Source: an uncultured Nitrosospira sp.
Lineage (GTDB): Bacteria > Nitrospirota > Nitrospiria > Nitrospirales > Nitrospiraceae
Assembly: GCA_900696505.1 (NCBI GenBank)
Contig: CAADGJ010000199.1
Location: 1-36,059, forward strand
Length of the DNA stretch: 36,059 nt
Direction of reading: 5' to 3'
The notes below the pieces were generated by a model. The model ran no database searches. It saw only the letters and a list, made by a program, of their open reading frames with translations, and was not told where the DNA came from. The translations under genes and the position numbers were made by a program. Positions 11,247 to 20,059 of the stretch are shown piece after piece. Every line of letters begins with the position of its first letter. The stretch's first letter is position 1.

Positions 11247-11612
11247 TTATTTCTGCGCCAGCTCCGCTTCCACGGCGTTCAGCATTTCCTTCAAGTCGAA
11301 GGGCTTTTCGAAAGTCCGGTGCGCGCCGAAGAGCCGGGCGATATCGAGAAAATTCCGATCCCCCTGAGCGCCGGTCATGGCAATGATTTTCGTGTCCATA
11401 TATTCGCGGGTGAGCTGCAACGTGGCTTCCAATCCATCCACTTCCGGCATCAACAAGTCCATGATGAGCAGATCGGCCTTATGCTTCTGGTAGAGATCCA
11501 ACGCTTCACGCCCATCCTTGGCTTCGACAACCTTGTGTCCTGATCGTTCCAGGACCTCGCGCAGGAGGCCGCGGATGGAAGGTTCGTCGTCGATCACCAT
11601 GATGGTCGCCAT
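11247..11612 (-). CDS. Single-domain CheY-like response regulator
   Basis: 'TIMVIDDEPSIRGLLREVLE...DLLIMDLLMPEVDGLEA...IIAMTGA...FEKPFDLKEML'. Confidence 0.9.
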   Translation of the reverse strand: MATIMVIDDEPSIRGLLREVLERSGHKVVEAKDGREALDLYQKHKADLLIMDLLMPEVDGLEATLQLTREYMDTKIIAMTGAQGDRNFLDIARLFGAHRTFEKPFDLKEMLNAVEAELAQK

Positions 11613-11804
11613 ACACTACTCCTCGGGAAAATGGGCCGGTTATGAATTCGCTTGAGCGGCTGCGCAGGCCCCTGGCTTGCGTGCAGACACTTCGCCTCGT
11701 AGAGGAAAGCTTACCGCCGGGATGAAAGTCTGTCCAGAAAAGAGTCGGAAGCGGCGCCGTATCACGTGCGGCTGGTGGTCGATTTCTCGTGATGCCACGG
11801 GGGG

Positions 11805-14800
11805 TTACACCTGAATGGCGCTATCGTCCGCCTGTACAGCTGCCGGATGGGGCCGGGACGCAGCCTGCGGGACCAGGCGCGAGTACAGCGCAGGAATCAC
11901 CAGCAGAGTCAGGGCTGTCGATGTCAGCAATCCCCCGATCACCACGGTGGCTAGCGGCCGTTGGACTTCGGCTCCCATACTGGTGGCCAAGGCCATGGGC
12001 AGAAAGCCCAGGCTTGCCACCAGGGCCGTCATCAACACGGGCCGCAAACGATCCATCGCTCCGTGCAGGACCGCTTCCCGAGTGGAAACCCCTTCCGCCT
12101 CCAGCTGGCGGATGTGGCTGACCAGGACGACCGCATTGAGGACGGCAATGCCGAACAGGGCGATGAACCCGATAATGGCTGAGATGCTGAGCGGCAATCC
12201 CCGCAGCCACAGCGCCAGGATGCCGCCTGACAAGGCGAGTGGGACATTCAGGAAAATGAGGAGGGCTGGGCGTAGCGTGCCGAAGATGACAGATAGCATG
12301 CCGAGAATCAGCATCAGTGTGACCGGCACGACCATGGCCAGACGCTTGCCCGCCTCCTGCAAGTGTTCGTATTGTCCTCCCCAGATCAACTCATACCCTG
12401 GTGGCAGCGTGACTGCCTGGGCCACGGCCTGTTGAGCCTCCGATACAAATCCGCCGAGATCGCGTCCGCGAATGTTGGTCTCGACCACAATCCGCCGCTG
12501 TACATGCTCCCGGCTCACCTGTGCCGGACCTGAATCGATGAGGATGCTGGTCACGCGTGAGAGCGGAACCAGTTCTCCATGCATGGTCGGTATGAGCAGA
12601 CTGCCCAATGAACCAGGATCACGCGAGACCCGGTCCGCCAATCGCACCACTAATTCGAACCTCCGGGAACCCTGCACGACTGTCCCGACAATCGTTCCGA
12701 CCCGGGCCGATTGAACAAGCGTGAGCACCTCTTCAGCCGTGAGCCCGTAACGGGCGATCTCAGCGCGATCGACAACGACGCGCAGTAAGGGTAAGCCGGC
12801 GACCTGCTCCACTTTGACATCAGCCGCTCCCGGTACATGTTGAAGCGCCCGCGCCGCCCGTTCAGCCTGCTGCTTCAAGATGTCGAGATCGGGACCGAAG
12901 ATTTTGACCGCCAGGTCCGAACGCACGCCGGCAATCAATTCATTGAAGCGCATTTCAATCGGTTGGGTGAATCCAAGTCCGACCCCCGGTACCTGGTCCG
13001 TGATCTGTCGTTTCATCGCCTCGATCAATTCGTTGCGGCTGTGTGCCGTGACCCAATCGCGCTGGGGTTTCAGGATGACGAAGACATCGGACATCTCAAC
13101 GCCCATGACGTCCGTGGCCACTTCAGGGCTGCCGGTGCGCGTGACGACCCGCGTGACTTCAGGAAAACGCCTCAGGACCCGTTCGATATCCAACGCGGTG
13201 GTGACCGATTCGCTCAACGAGATGCTCGGGAGCCGCCATACCTGCACCGCGAGGTCCCCCTCTTCCAAACGCGGGACAAATTCGATTCCTAACCTGCTTC
13301 CGGCCACGAGGCTGACGGCAAAAAGCCCCACCGCAATCGACACGGGCCAGATTGGGCGGGCCACGGCCCGCTGCAACCATGGGGCATAGACTCTTCTCAC
13401 GCCCCGTATGACCGCCGTCGTTTCGCTGCCGGGAGTGGCGCGTAAAAACCAAAAGGACAGCAACGGGGTGACCGTCAGGGCGAGGAAGAGGGAACCGGTC
13501 AAGGCCATGATGACGGTCACCGCCATCGGGCGGAACATCTTGCCTTCGATGCCGGTCAGCGCGAGGATCGGGACGTACACCAGAATGATGATCGTCACGG
13601 CCAGCGTCATGGGGCGCAACACCTCCTGCCCGGCGGCCAGCACTTCCTTCAAGCGGGCTTCCCTGGTTGGTGGTGGCTTCTCGCCCAGTCGTCGCAGGAT
13701 GTTGTCGATCATCACGACGGAGCCATCGACTAGAAGGCCGAAGTCGATCGCACCCAGGCTCATGAGATTGCCGGAGAGCCCGGCCTGCATCATGCCGATG
13801 AAGGCGATCAGCATGGCGAGGGGAATCGCGGAGGCGACGATGAGCCCTGCGCGGAGGTCGCCGAGAAAGAGAAACAAGACAGCGATGACGAGCAGACCAC
13901 CCTCCAGGAGGTTGTTGCGGACGGTCTGCATGACCTTCGAGACGAAGATCGTGCGATCATAATAGGGTTCGATGGTGACGCCGGCGGGGAGGGTCGCCTG
14001 AATGTCTTGCACCCGCGCCTTCACGCGAGTGACCACCTCCTGCGCATTTTCTCCGGCCAGCATCTGCACCATGCCGATGACGGTCTCGCCCTCACCCATG
14101 GCCGTGGCGGCTCCGATCCTGAGCGCTGATCCTTCTTTCACTTCGGCCAGGTCAGCAATATAAATGGGGACGCCGCCAGGCCCGTGGGCTACCACGATCT
14201 GGGCCAGATCGCTGAGCTGTGTTGCCAGTGCTTCGCCGCGGATCGACAGTTGTTCGCGCTGGTGTTCGATATACCCGCCGCCGGCGATGGCGTTGTTGCG
14301 CTGCAACGCATCGAACACCTGCTTCATGGACAATTTGAATGACAACAATTTCGAGGGATCGACGATGACGTGGAACTGCTGCGGATCGCCTCCCCATATA
14401 TTCACCTCGACTACGCCGGGCACGGCGCGCAACTTCATGCCGATGTCCCACTGAAGCAGCGTTCTCAGGGCCATCGGACTAAAGCCTTCGCCTTTCACCG
14501 TGAATTGATAGACCTCGCCCAGTCCGGTCGTGAGGGGGCCCATCACCGGGCGGCCGTATTCCGCCGGGATGCGTTCCATGGCCTGAGCCAATCGTTCGGC
14601 AACGAACTGCCTGGCTCGATAGATGTCGGTGCGATCATCGAAGATCGCGGTAACTGCGGAAAGGCCGTACCGCGAAATGGATCGCAGCTCGCGCAGAGCC
14701 GGCAACCCGTTCAAGGAGGCTTCGATGGGAAACGTCACGAATTGTTCCACCTCGACCGGCCCCAGCGCCGGGGCGCGTGTGAGAATTTGCACCTGCACTG

Positions 14801-14927
14801 GGGTCAGGTCGGGGACGGCATCGATCGTCAGATGTGCGAACGACCACAGGCCGGAGGCAATCACGACGACGATGGCCACGAGCGTAAAGAATCGATAGCG
14901 GAGTGAAAACGTCAGCAGCTGTTGCAT
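11805..14927 (-). CDS. Heavy-metal efflux RND transporter, CusA/CzcA family
   Basis: 1040 aa. 'SLGAIDFGLLVDGSVVMIDNILRRL', 'FVPRLEEGDLAVQVWRLPSISLSES', 'NAVVLVSHIRQLEAEG' are CusA/CzcA-like. Confidence 0.92.
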   Translation of the reverse strand: MQQLLTFSLRYRFFTLVAIVVVIASGLWSFAHLTIDAVPDLTPVQVQILTRAPALGPVEVEQFVTFPIEASLNGLPALRELRSISRYGLSAVTAIFDDRTDIYRARQFVAERLAQAMERIPAEYGRPVMGPLTTGLGEVYQFTVKGEGFSPMALRTLLQWDIGMKLRAVPGVVEVNIWGGDPQQFHVIVDPSKLLSFKLSMKQVFDALQRNNAIAGGGYIEHQREQLSIRGEALATQLSDLAQIVVAHGPGGVPIYIADLAEVKEGSALRIGAATAMGEGETVIGMVQMLAGENAQEVVTRVKARVQDIQATLPAGVTIEPYYDRTIFVSKVMQTVRNNLLEGGLLVIAVLFLFLGDLRAGLIVASAIPLAMLIAFIGMMQAGLSGNLMSLGAIDFGLLVDGSVVMIDNILRRLGEKPPPTREARLKEVLAAGQEVLRPMTLAVTIIILVYVPILALTGIEGKMFRPMAVTVIMALTGSLFLALTVTPLLSFWFLRATPGSETTAVIRGVRRVYAPWLQRAVARPIWPVSIAVGLFAVSLVAGSRLGIEFVPRLEEGDLAVQVWRLPSISLSESVTTALDIERVLRRFPEVTRVVTRTGSPEVATDVMGVEMSDVFVILKPQRDWVTAHSRNELIEAMKRQITDQVPGVGLGFTQPIEMRFNELIAGVRSDLAVKIFGPDLDILKQQAERAARALQHVPGAADVKVEQVAGLPLLRVVVDRAEIARYGLTAEEVLTLVQSARVGTIVGTVVQGSRRFELVVRLADRVSRDPGSLGSLLIPTMHGELVPLSRVTSILIDSGPAQVSREHVQRRIVVETNIRGRDLGGFVSEAQQAVAQAVTLPPGYELIWGGQYEHLQEAGKRLAMVVPVTLMLILGMLSVIFGTLRPALLIFLNVPLALSGGILALWLRGLPLSISAIIGFIALFGIAVLNAVVLVSHIRQLEAEGVSTREAVLHGAMDRLRPVLMTALVASLGFLPMALATSMGAEVQRPLATVVIGGLLTSTALTLLVIPALYSRLVPQAASRPHPAAVQADDSAIQV

Positions 14928-14934
14928 GCGCGCC

Positions 14935-16098
14935 TCATTCGCCCGAGCCGATGTGTTCCTTCAGCAGCACATTTTTCAGATCGAACACGCCGTCGGTCAC
15001 GATCCGGTCGCCTTCCTTCACACCCCGACGGATTTCCACCCACCCGCCGCCTTCGCGGCCTGCGTCGACCGGCACGAACGTGTAGCCATCCGCGGTGTCG
15101 AGAAACAGGCCGCGTGTTTTGTCGATCGTGGTGATGGCGGTCATGGGAACGGTGATCACTGGGGCCCCGGACCAGCCGAGTGCCACTTCGACATACTCGC
15201 GTGGTTTCAACTGTCCTTGGAGGTTGGCCACCTCGAACCGCACGCGAATAGTCCGGGTGGTCTCGTCCGCCACCGGCGACAGGTAGGTGAGCGGCGCGAC
15301 GATGGCTTCGCCCCCTTTCGGCGTGATGGTACCGGAGTCGCCCTCCTTGAATTGCCTGGCCTGCTCGATGGGAAGATTGGCAAAGACCCAGACACGGCTG
15401 GTATCGACGATCTCAAACAATTCATCACCGGGGCCGACTCCCTGTCCGCGCACCGCGTTCTGGATGACGACGGTCCCTGCGATCGGAGCGGTGAGGGTGT
15501 AAAGATGGCTCTTCTCATGGGGGCCTTGTTTCAAGTCATCCGTCGAGATGCCCATGTTCGACAGTCGTTCGCGGATGTGTTGATAACGCGCCTGCGTCTC
15601 GAGATAGAGCCCCTTGTCTTCGATCAGCTTGCGCTCCGTGACGATGTCGTCGGCGCGCAGTTTCTCGGTCCGGCGAAAACTGTTTTCCGCCACGTCGGCT
15701 TGGGCCTTTCCGACGAGATATTCCTCGATCAACTGATCGAGTTGCAGGCTGCCGATGGCGACCAGCGCCTGGCCTTTCTTGACTCGATCTCCCAATTGCA
15801 CATGGATACGCTCAACCTGTCCGCCGATGCGGGACGTGATTTTGGCGACCTGCTTCAGGTCGAGGGCCACCTCACCGGGAGCTGTGATCAGTGTGGGTAC
15901 CGCACGCAGGGCGGCAGGTTCGCTTCGAAGGCGAGCCTGGACTGCCGGCGGCGGGTGGATGGCTTTACTGCTACCGGTAATTGTCTGGGCTTCGCCGGTC
16001 GTGGCAGGTTTTGGTGGCGGCGTTCCCTGGTCGCTGCAACCAGACAGAAGCCAGAGCAGCGCGGGCACCATGCCGATCGTCATCAGTCGTCTCGTCAT
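14935..16098 (-). CDS. Efflux RND periplasmic adaptor subunit (CusB/CzcB-like)
   Basis: Lipobox-like 'LLWLLSGCSDQ'; 'ITSRIGGQVERIHVQLGDRVKKGQALVAIGSLQLDQL'; 'YTLTAPIAGTVVIQNAVRGQGVGPGDELFEI'. Start taken at MTRRLMTIG rather than the longer ORF start at 16251, which overlaps the upstream gene. Confidence 0.85.
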   Translation of the reverse strand: MTRRLMTIGMVPALLWLLSGCSDQGTPPPKPATTGEAQTITGSSKAIHPPPAVQARLRSEPAALRAVPTLITAPGEVALDLKQVAKITSRIGGQVERIHVQLGDRVKKGQALVAIGSLQLDQLIEEYLVGKAQADVAENSFRRTEKLRADDIVTERKLIEDKGLYLETQARYQHIRERLSNMGISTDDLKQGPHEKSHLYTLTAPIAGTVVIQNAVRGQGVGPGDELFEIVDTSRVWVFANLPIEQARQFKEGDSGTITPKGGEAIVAPLTYLSPVADETTRTIRVRFEVANLQGQLKPREYVEVALGWSGAPVITVPMTAITTIDKTRGLFLDTADGYTFVPVDAGREGGGWVEIRRGVKEGDRIVTDGVFDLKNVLLKEHIGSGE

Positions 16099-16135
16099 CG
16101 CGGCACTCCAATAGTCCATCCACTGCGGTCGGCGT

Positions 16136-17386
16136 TCATAATGATGTTCCCAGCGCGCGTTCGAGCCGGGCCAGTGCGATGGAGAGATCCGCTCGCACCT
16201 GGGCATATTCGAGTTGAGTCTGGCGGTACACCCGTTGCGCATCGAGGACATCCAGAAGACTGGCTGCGCCGTGCCGGAAACTCGTTCGTGCCACGGTGAG
16301 GGTCTGCTCCGCCTGTTTCAGCAACCCCGTTTCGAAGACCTGCAGTTGCTCCTGGGCCGTCCGCACTTCCTGGGCATGTTGGGTGATGGCCTGCTCCAAT
16401 TCCTGCTGAGCCCGCAGGCGCTCCGCATCGGCACGGTGTTTGGCGCCCAATGCGGACTGAATCTCGCCTTGCCGCCGGTACCACAGCGGGAGCGGCACGG
16501 CCAGGCCGGCCGTGAGAGATTCGTCGCCCGCCTCGCGATGGTAACTTCCGATCACACTGACGTTGGGAACGCGGGCCTCTCGCTCAAAACGCAGCGTATG
16601 GTCGGCCTGCTCCGCCAGTTTGCTCAAGCGTCGAACGGCGGGGTGTTGCTCCAAGGCCTGCGCGGTCAGACCATCTGCATTGAGGCTCTGCTTCGGCCGG
16701 TCGAAATCGCCTTGCACGGAAAACTCCTTGCCGAGTGTCCCGGCAGTGAGGGTATTCAGCCGTGCCCTGGCCACCAGCAGCGCGTTGTTGGCGCGAGCCA
16801 CTTCCTTCTTCGCCTTTTGCACCTCGACTCCGGCTTTCAGACTGTCGAAAGATGTCGCTTCACCGGCCGTCACGCGTGCCTGCACCGTTCGCAAGACCTC
16901 TTCCACATTCGTGACATTTTGAGCGGACAGTTCGACATCGCGTTGGCCGAACAGGAGGTGATAGAACGCAATCTTGACATCAGCGAGCAATGAAAGCCGG
17001 GCGTCCTCCAGAGCGGCGTTCGCGCCGGCGAGGCCGGCATCCGCCGCTTCCTGGCGGGCCTGCCGTTTGCCGGTCCATTCAAGGGGTTGTTCCACGGTCA
17101 ACGTCCGCTCGGTGACGTGGGTTCCGGTACTGGGGTCACGGATCGCGCCGCGCCCGGCAATCCCGGTGATGGAAGGATTCGGATAGGCGCCGGCAGCAAT
17201 CTGTTGCCCCTGGCTTTGTTTCACCAGTCCCTCAGCTCCCGCGAGCACGGGATTGTGTTGCGCCGCGAACGTCAGAACGTCCGACAGCGAATAGGCGCGA
17301 GGCCGTTCTTCTCCAGCCCAGGACAAGGCGCCCGATTGGCTGAAGACGCAGGCCATCAGCAGGGAAAGGACCATACGAGGCATCAT
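16136..17386 (-). CDS. TolC-family outer membrane efflux protein (CusC/CzcC-like)
   Basis: Signal peptide; 'YSLSDVLTFAAQHNPVLAGAE'; 'AVPLPLWYRRQGEIQSA'; 'SLLDVLDAQRVYRQTQLEYAQVRADLSIALARLERALG'. Confidence 0.88.
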   Translation of the reverse strand: MMPRMVLSLLMACVFSQSGALSWAGEERPRAYSLSDVLTFAAQHNPVLAGAEGLVKQSQGQQIAAGAYPNPSITGIAGRGAIRDPSTGTHVTERTLTVEQPLEWTGKRQARQEAADAGLAGANAALEDARLSLLADVKIAFYHLLFGQRDVELSAQNVTNVEEVLRTVQARVTAGEATSFDSLKAGVEVQKAKKEVARANNALLVARARLNTLTAGTLGKEFSVQGDFDRPKQSLNADGLTAQALEQHPAVRRLSKLAEQADHTLRFEREARVPNVSVIGSYHREAGDESLTAGLAVPLPLWYRRQGEIQSALGAKHRADAERLRAQQELEQAITQHAQEVRTAQEQLQVFETGLLKQAEQTLTVARTSFRHGAASLLDVLDAQRVYRQTQLEYAQVRADLSIALARLERALGTSL

Positions 17387-17489
17387 CGGAAACCTCCTCC
17401 ATTCCGCACGGATCGTCGGGCGGGAGCCGGAACAGGCCTCGCGGAGACGTGCGTGCGATCAGAATGTCTGCGGTGAAAACGGGTGATAC

Positions 17490-17996
17490 TTAGCTGAAGA
17501 ACGGGGAGGGCGGAGCACGGGCCGGCACATCCCTGGTGAAGAGCATGGTGACGGTGGAGGACAATGGCTCACCGTGCGGACCGTCCTGCTGGTCAAAGAG
17601 GGGTACCAGATGATGGGCGACAAACAGGAGATGCGTCAGTAGCGGTTTGGCCAGCTTACGGTCGGTGGCGTCATTGAGTAGAGACAGGTTGAGTTCCGGA
17701 TCGGAACTCCAGGCATGCGCACCTTCGGCTGAAACCGCCGGCCCTTCACCTGGATGAGGTCTTACAGAGGCCGTCTCTTGATGTTCGCCGAATTCGCCTT
17801 CGAGGTCACCGGAGAAGACGGTATGCACTGCGGCGGCATGGACATGACCGGCCTCCCCATGATGTGGGTCTGTTTCGGGATGGATGTGGAACAACGGCAA
17901 GGCGAGCAGCCACAGGATCATCCAGCCGCGCAAGACGTGTGCAATCCGACGGCGTTCACTGGTGCGAATTTGTCCTGCAGACAGCATGCATTGCAA
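17490..17996 (-). CDS. Small His-rich membrane/periplasmic protein upstream of the metal efflux operon
   Basis: TM-like 'GWMILWLLALPLFHIHPETDPHHGEAGHVHAA'; His-rich; same strand as the efflux operon. Confidence 0.55.
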   Translation of the reverse strand: MQCMLSAGQIRTSERRRIAHVLRGWMILWLLALPLFHIHPETDPHHGEAGHVHAAAVHTVFSGDLEGEFGEHQETASVRPHPGEGPAVSAEGAHAWSSDPELNLSLLNDATDRKLAKPLLTHLLFVAHHLVPLFDQQDGPHGEPLSSTVTMLFTRDVPARAPPSPFFS

Positions 17997-18177
17997 ACGC
18001 TATCATAGGCCGGTTATCACATCAAGCCACGGTCCGAATCGAAGGACGTGTGACGGGGTGTAAAGCCTCGCCGCAGCTGGGGAACCAATGGCAGGGGGAA
18101 AGGCGCGTCGGTACGCAGCATGCCCCGCTGCCGAGTCCCACATCAGTGTAAGCCTGACTTGCACTTAACTTCCTGAT

Positions 18178-18211
18178 TGTGCGCATATGCACAGCTGTGC
18201 GTCCGCGCACA
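18178..18211. promoter_or_regulatory. Two tandem TGTGC-N6-GCACA dyads upstream of dabB (putative activator UAS)
   Basis: TGTGCGCATATGCACA (18178-18193) and TGTGCGTCCGCGCACA (18196-18211); both perfect, centres 18 bp apart, about 96 bp upstream of the sigma54-type promoter. Confidence 0.75.
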
Positions 18212-18304
18212 ATACTTAAGCGTTGAGGCACCCGTGGCTGCAGCGGACATCCTCTACAGGCACGCATTTTCCGGATTCATTCGGAGTCTGATGCACGTCT
18301 GAAT

Positions 18305-18321
18305 CAGGCCCTGTTCTTGCT
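18305..18321 (+). promoter_or_regulatory. Putative sigma54 (-24/-12) promoter of dabB
   Basis: CAGGCCCTGTTCTTGCT: GG (18307-18308)-N10-GC (18319-18320); predicted start shortly upstream of the ATG at 18359. Confidence 0.75.
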
Positions 18322-18358
18322 GTAGAGGAAGCATGATGATTCATTTGGAGAGCCACCT

Positions 18359-20023
18359 ATGATGGAAGCAATCTTTCCATTGGTAACGATTCTGGCGCCA
18401 CTCTTCGGCACGCTATCAATCGCCCTCTTCTGGCGAGAGATGGGCGAACGAGTGTCACGGCTGGGGATAGGAGCGTTATGGGCCTCCGCGCTGACATCGC
18501 TGGTCACGCTGGCGCTGGTCTCCTATGGGGATCCCATCCGCCTCACGCTCGCCGGCGCTCCCTCAGGAGCGTGGTCGTATACCATTCTCGTCGATCGGTT
18601 GGCTGCAGTCATGATGGTGCTCATCAGTTCCGTGAGCTTGGTCATTCATGTGTACTCTGAGCGGTACATGGTCGGCGATGCGGGGTATACCCGCTTCTTC
18701 GCTCTGCTCGGCAGCCTCACGTTTGGGTTATTAAGCCTCGTCAGCAGCGGCAATCTGTTATGGATGTTTGCCTGCTGGCATCTGGTGACGTGGTTGCTCG
18801 CGACCTTGCTGGTGTGCAACCCGGCGAGCCTCGCGGCGAGGGACGCCGGGCAGAAGACGTTCTGGGTGCAAAGTCTGGGTGACGCCGCCTTTGCCCTGGT
18901 CTTGCTCATCCTCTATGGTTCGTATGGCACGTTGGACGTGACCGAGCTGTTTCCGCGAGTGCAGGCGGCACCGGTGACGAGCTGGTCCGGTCTCGCGCTC
19001 GAACTGAACGTCCCTCTTGTCACGACGCTCCTCTTGGTTCTGTCGGTCATGACCAAGTCGGCACAATTTCCGTTCCACTTCTGGTTGATCGGCACCATCG
19101 AAGCGCCCACGCCCGTATCAGCACTGATGCATGCCGGAATCGTAAACGCGGGGGGATTTCTGGTCAACCGAATGGCGCCGCTGTTCGGTCTCGCTCCCAC
19201 CACGCTTCACCTGTTGTTCGTCATCGGCGGCCTGACGGCGTTAATCGGCGCGAGCGCCATGCTGACCCAGTCCAGCGTCAAGCGCACACTGGTCTATTCC
19301 ACGATGGGGCAGATGGGCTATATGGTCATGGAATGTGGACTAGGGGCCTTCGCGCTGGCAGTGTTCCATCTCTGCGCCCATGGCCTGTTCAAAGCGACGC
19401 TGTTTCTCAACTCCGGCGCGCAGATTCATAAGGCCAGGACGGAATTCAAACTGCCTCCTGGCAACCGGGTGGAGGAGAGCCGCGCCTTTTCACCGATGAC
19501 CTGGACCACAGGCCTCGCCGTGACGCTGGTGTTGCCGTTGATTATTCTGCTGGTGGCGCATGGCGTCGTGAGTATTCCTTTGCAGGAGTCGCAAGGTACG
19601 GTCATTTTCCTGTTCTTCGGTTGGGTGACGACCTCGCAGGCCATGTTCAGCCTGTATCGCCTGCACGCCGGAGCGTCTTGGAATGTCTCCCTGACCATGC
19701 TCGGCGCGCTGGCTCTCATCGGTTTGACGTATCTCTGGGCCGGTGAAGCCTTCACGCATTTCCTCTATCCCGCTCACGGCATTGCCGCGTCGTACGTGCA
19801 GGCTGCGGAATGGAATCGTGCCCTGTTCGACGCGGTGGTGGGAGTCTCCGCTATCATGATCGTCGGAGCCTGGGGGCTGATCTACGGAAAAGCGAAGGGC
19901 ATCAAAGTACTCATGCCGGGGTGGATGGAGTCCTTGCGCACTCGTGCCTACGTCGCCTTCCTGAACGGCCTCTATATCGAGGACATGGTGCGCATGATCG
20001 GCCGCGCGGGATCGCGCCGGTGA
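18359..20023 (+). CDS. dabB: NuoL-like proton-conducting membrane subunit of a DAB inorganic-carbon transporter
   Basis: NuoL/MrpA-like 'MTKSAQFPFHFWLIGTIEAPTPVSALMHAGIVNAGGFLVNR'; 554 aa; immediately upstream of a DUF2309/DabA gene. Confidence 0.88.
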   Translation: MMEAIFPLVTILAPLFGTLSIALFWREMGERVSRLGIGALWASALTSLVTLALVSYGDPIRLTLAGAPSGAWSYTILVDRLAAVMMVLISSVSLVIHVYSERYMVGDAGYTRFFALLGSLTFGLLSLVSSGNLLWMFACWHLVTWLLATLLVCNPASLAARDAGQKTFWVQSLGDAAFALVLLILYGSYGTLDVTELFPRVQAAPVTSWSGLALELNVPLVTTLLLVLSVMTKSAQFPFHFWLIGTIEAPTPVSALMHAGIVNAGGFLVNRMAPLFGLAPTTLHLLFVIGGLTALIGASAMLTQSSVKRTLVYSTMGQMGYMVMECGLGAFALAVFHLCAHGLFKATLFLNSGAQIHKARTEFKLPPGNRVEESRAFSPMTWTTGLAVTLVLPLIILLVAHGVVSIPLQESQGTVIFLFFGWVTTSQAMFSLYRLHAGASWNVSLTMLGALALIGLTYLWAGEAFTHFLYPAHGIAASYVQAAEWNRALFDAVVGVSAIMIVGAWGLIYGKAKGIKVLMPGWMESLRTRAYVAFLNGLYIEDMVRMIGRAGSRR

Positions 20024-20059
20024 GATGCCCCGCAATGGAATCGAAGTCGGAGTCACTGA

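Noticed and set aside
14926-16299. 457-aa plus-strand ORF opposite the RND adaptor gene
   Set aside because: The minus-strand frame has clear adaptor motifs and a lipobox; the plus-strand translation has no recognisable family features.
18178-18211. TGTGC-N6-GCACA dyads as CRP/FNR-family sites
   Set aside because: The geometry resembles CRP (TGTGA-N6-TCACA), so this is not excluded. Positions about 100 bp or more upstream of GG-N10-GC elements, the resident sigma54 activator and the lack of a CRP/FNR gene in the window make an enhancer role more likely.
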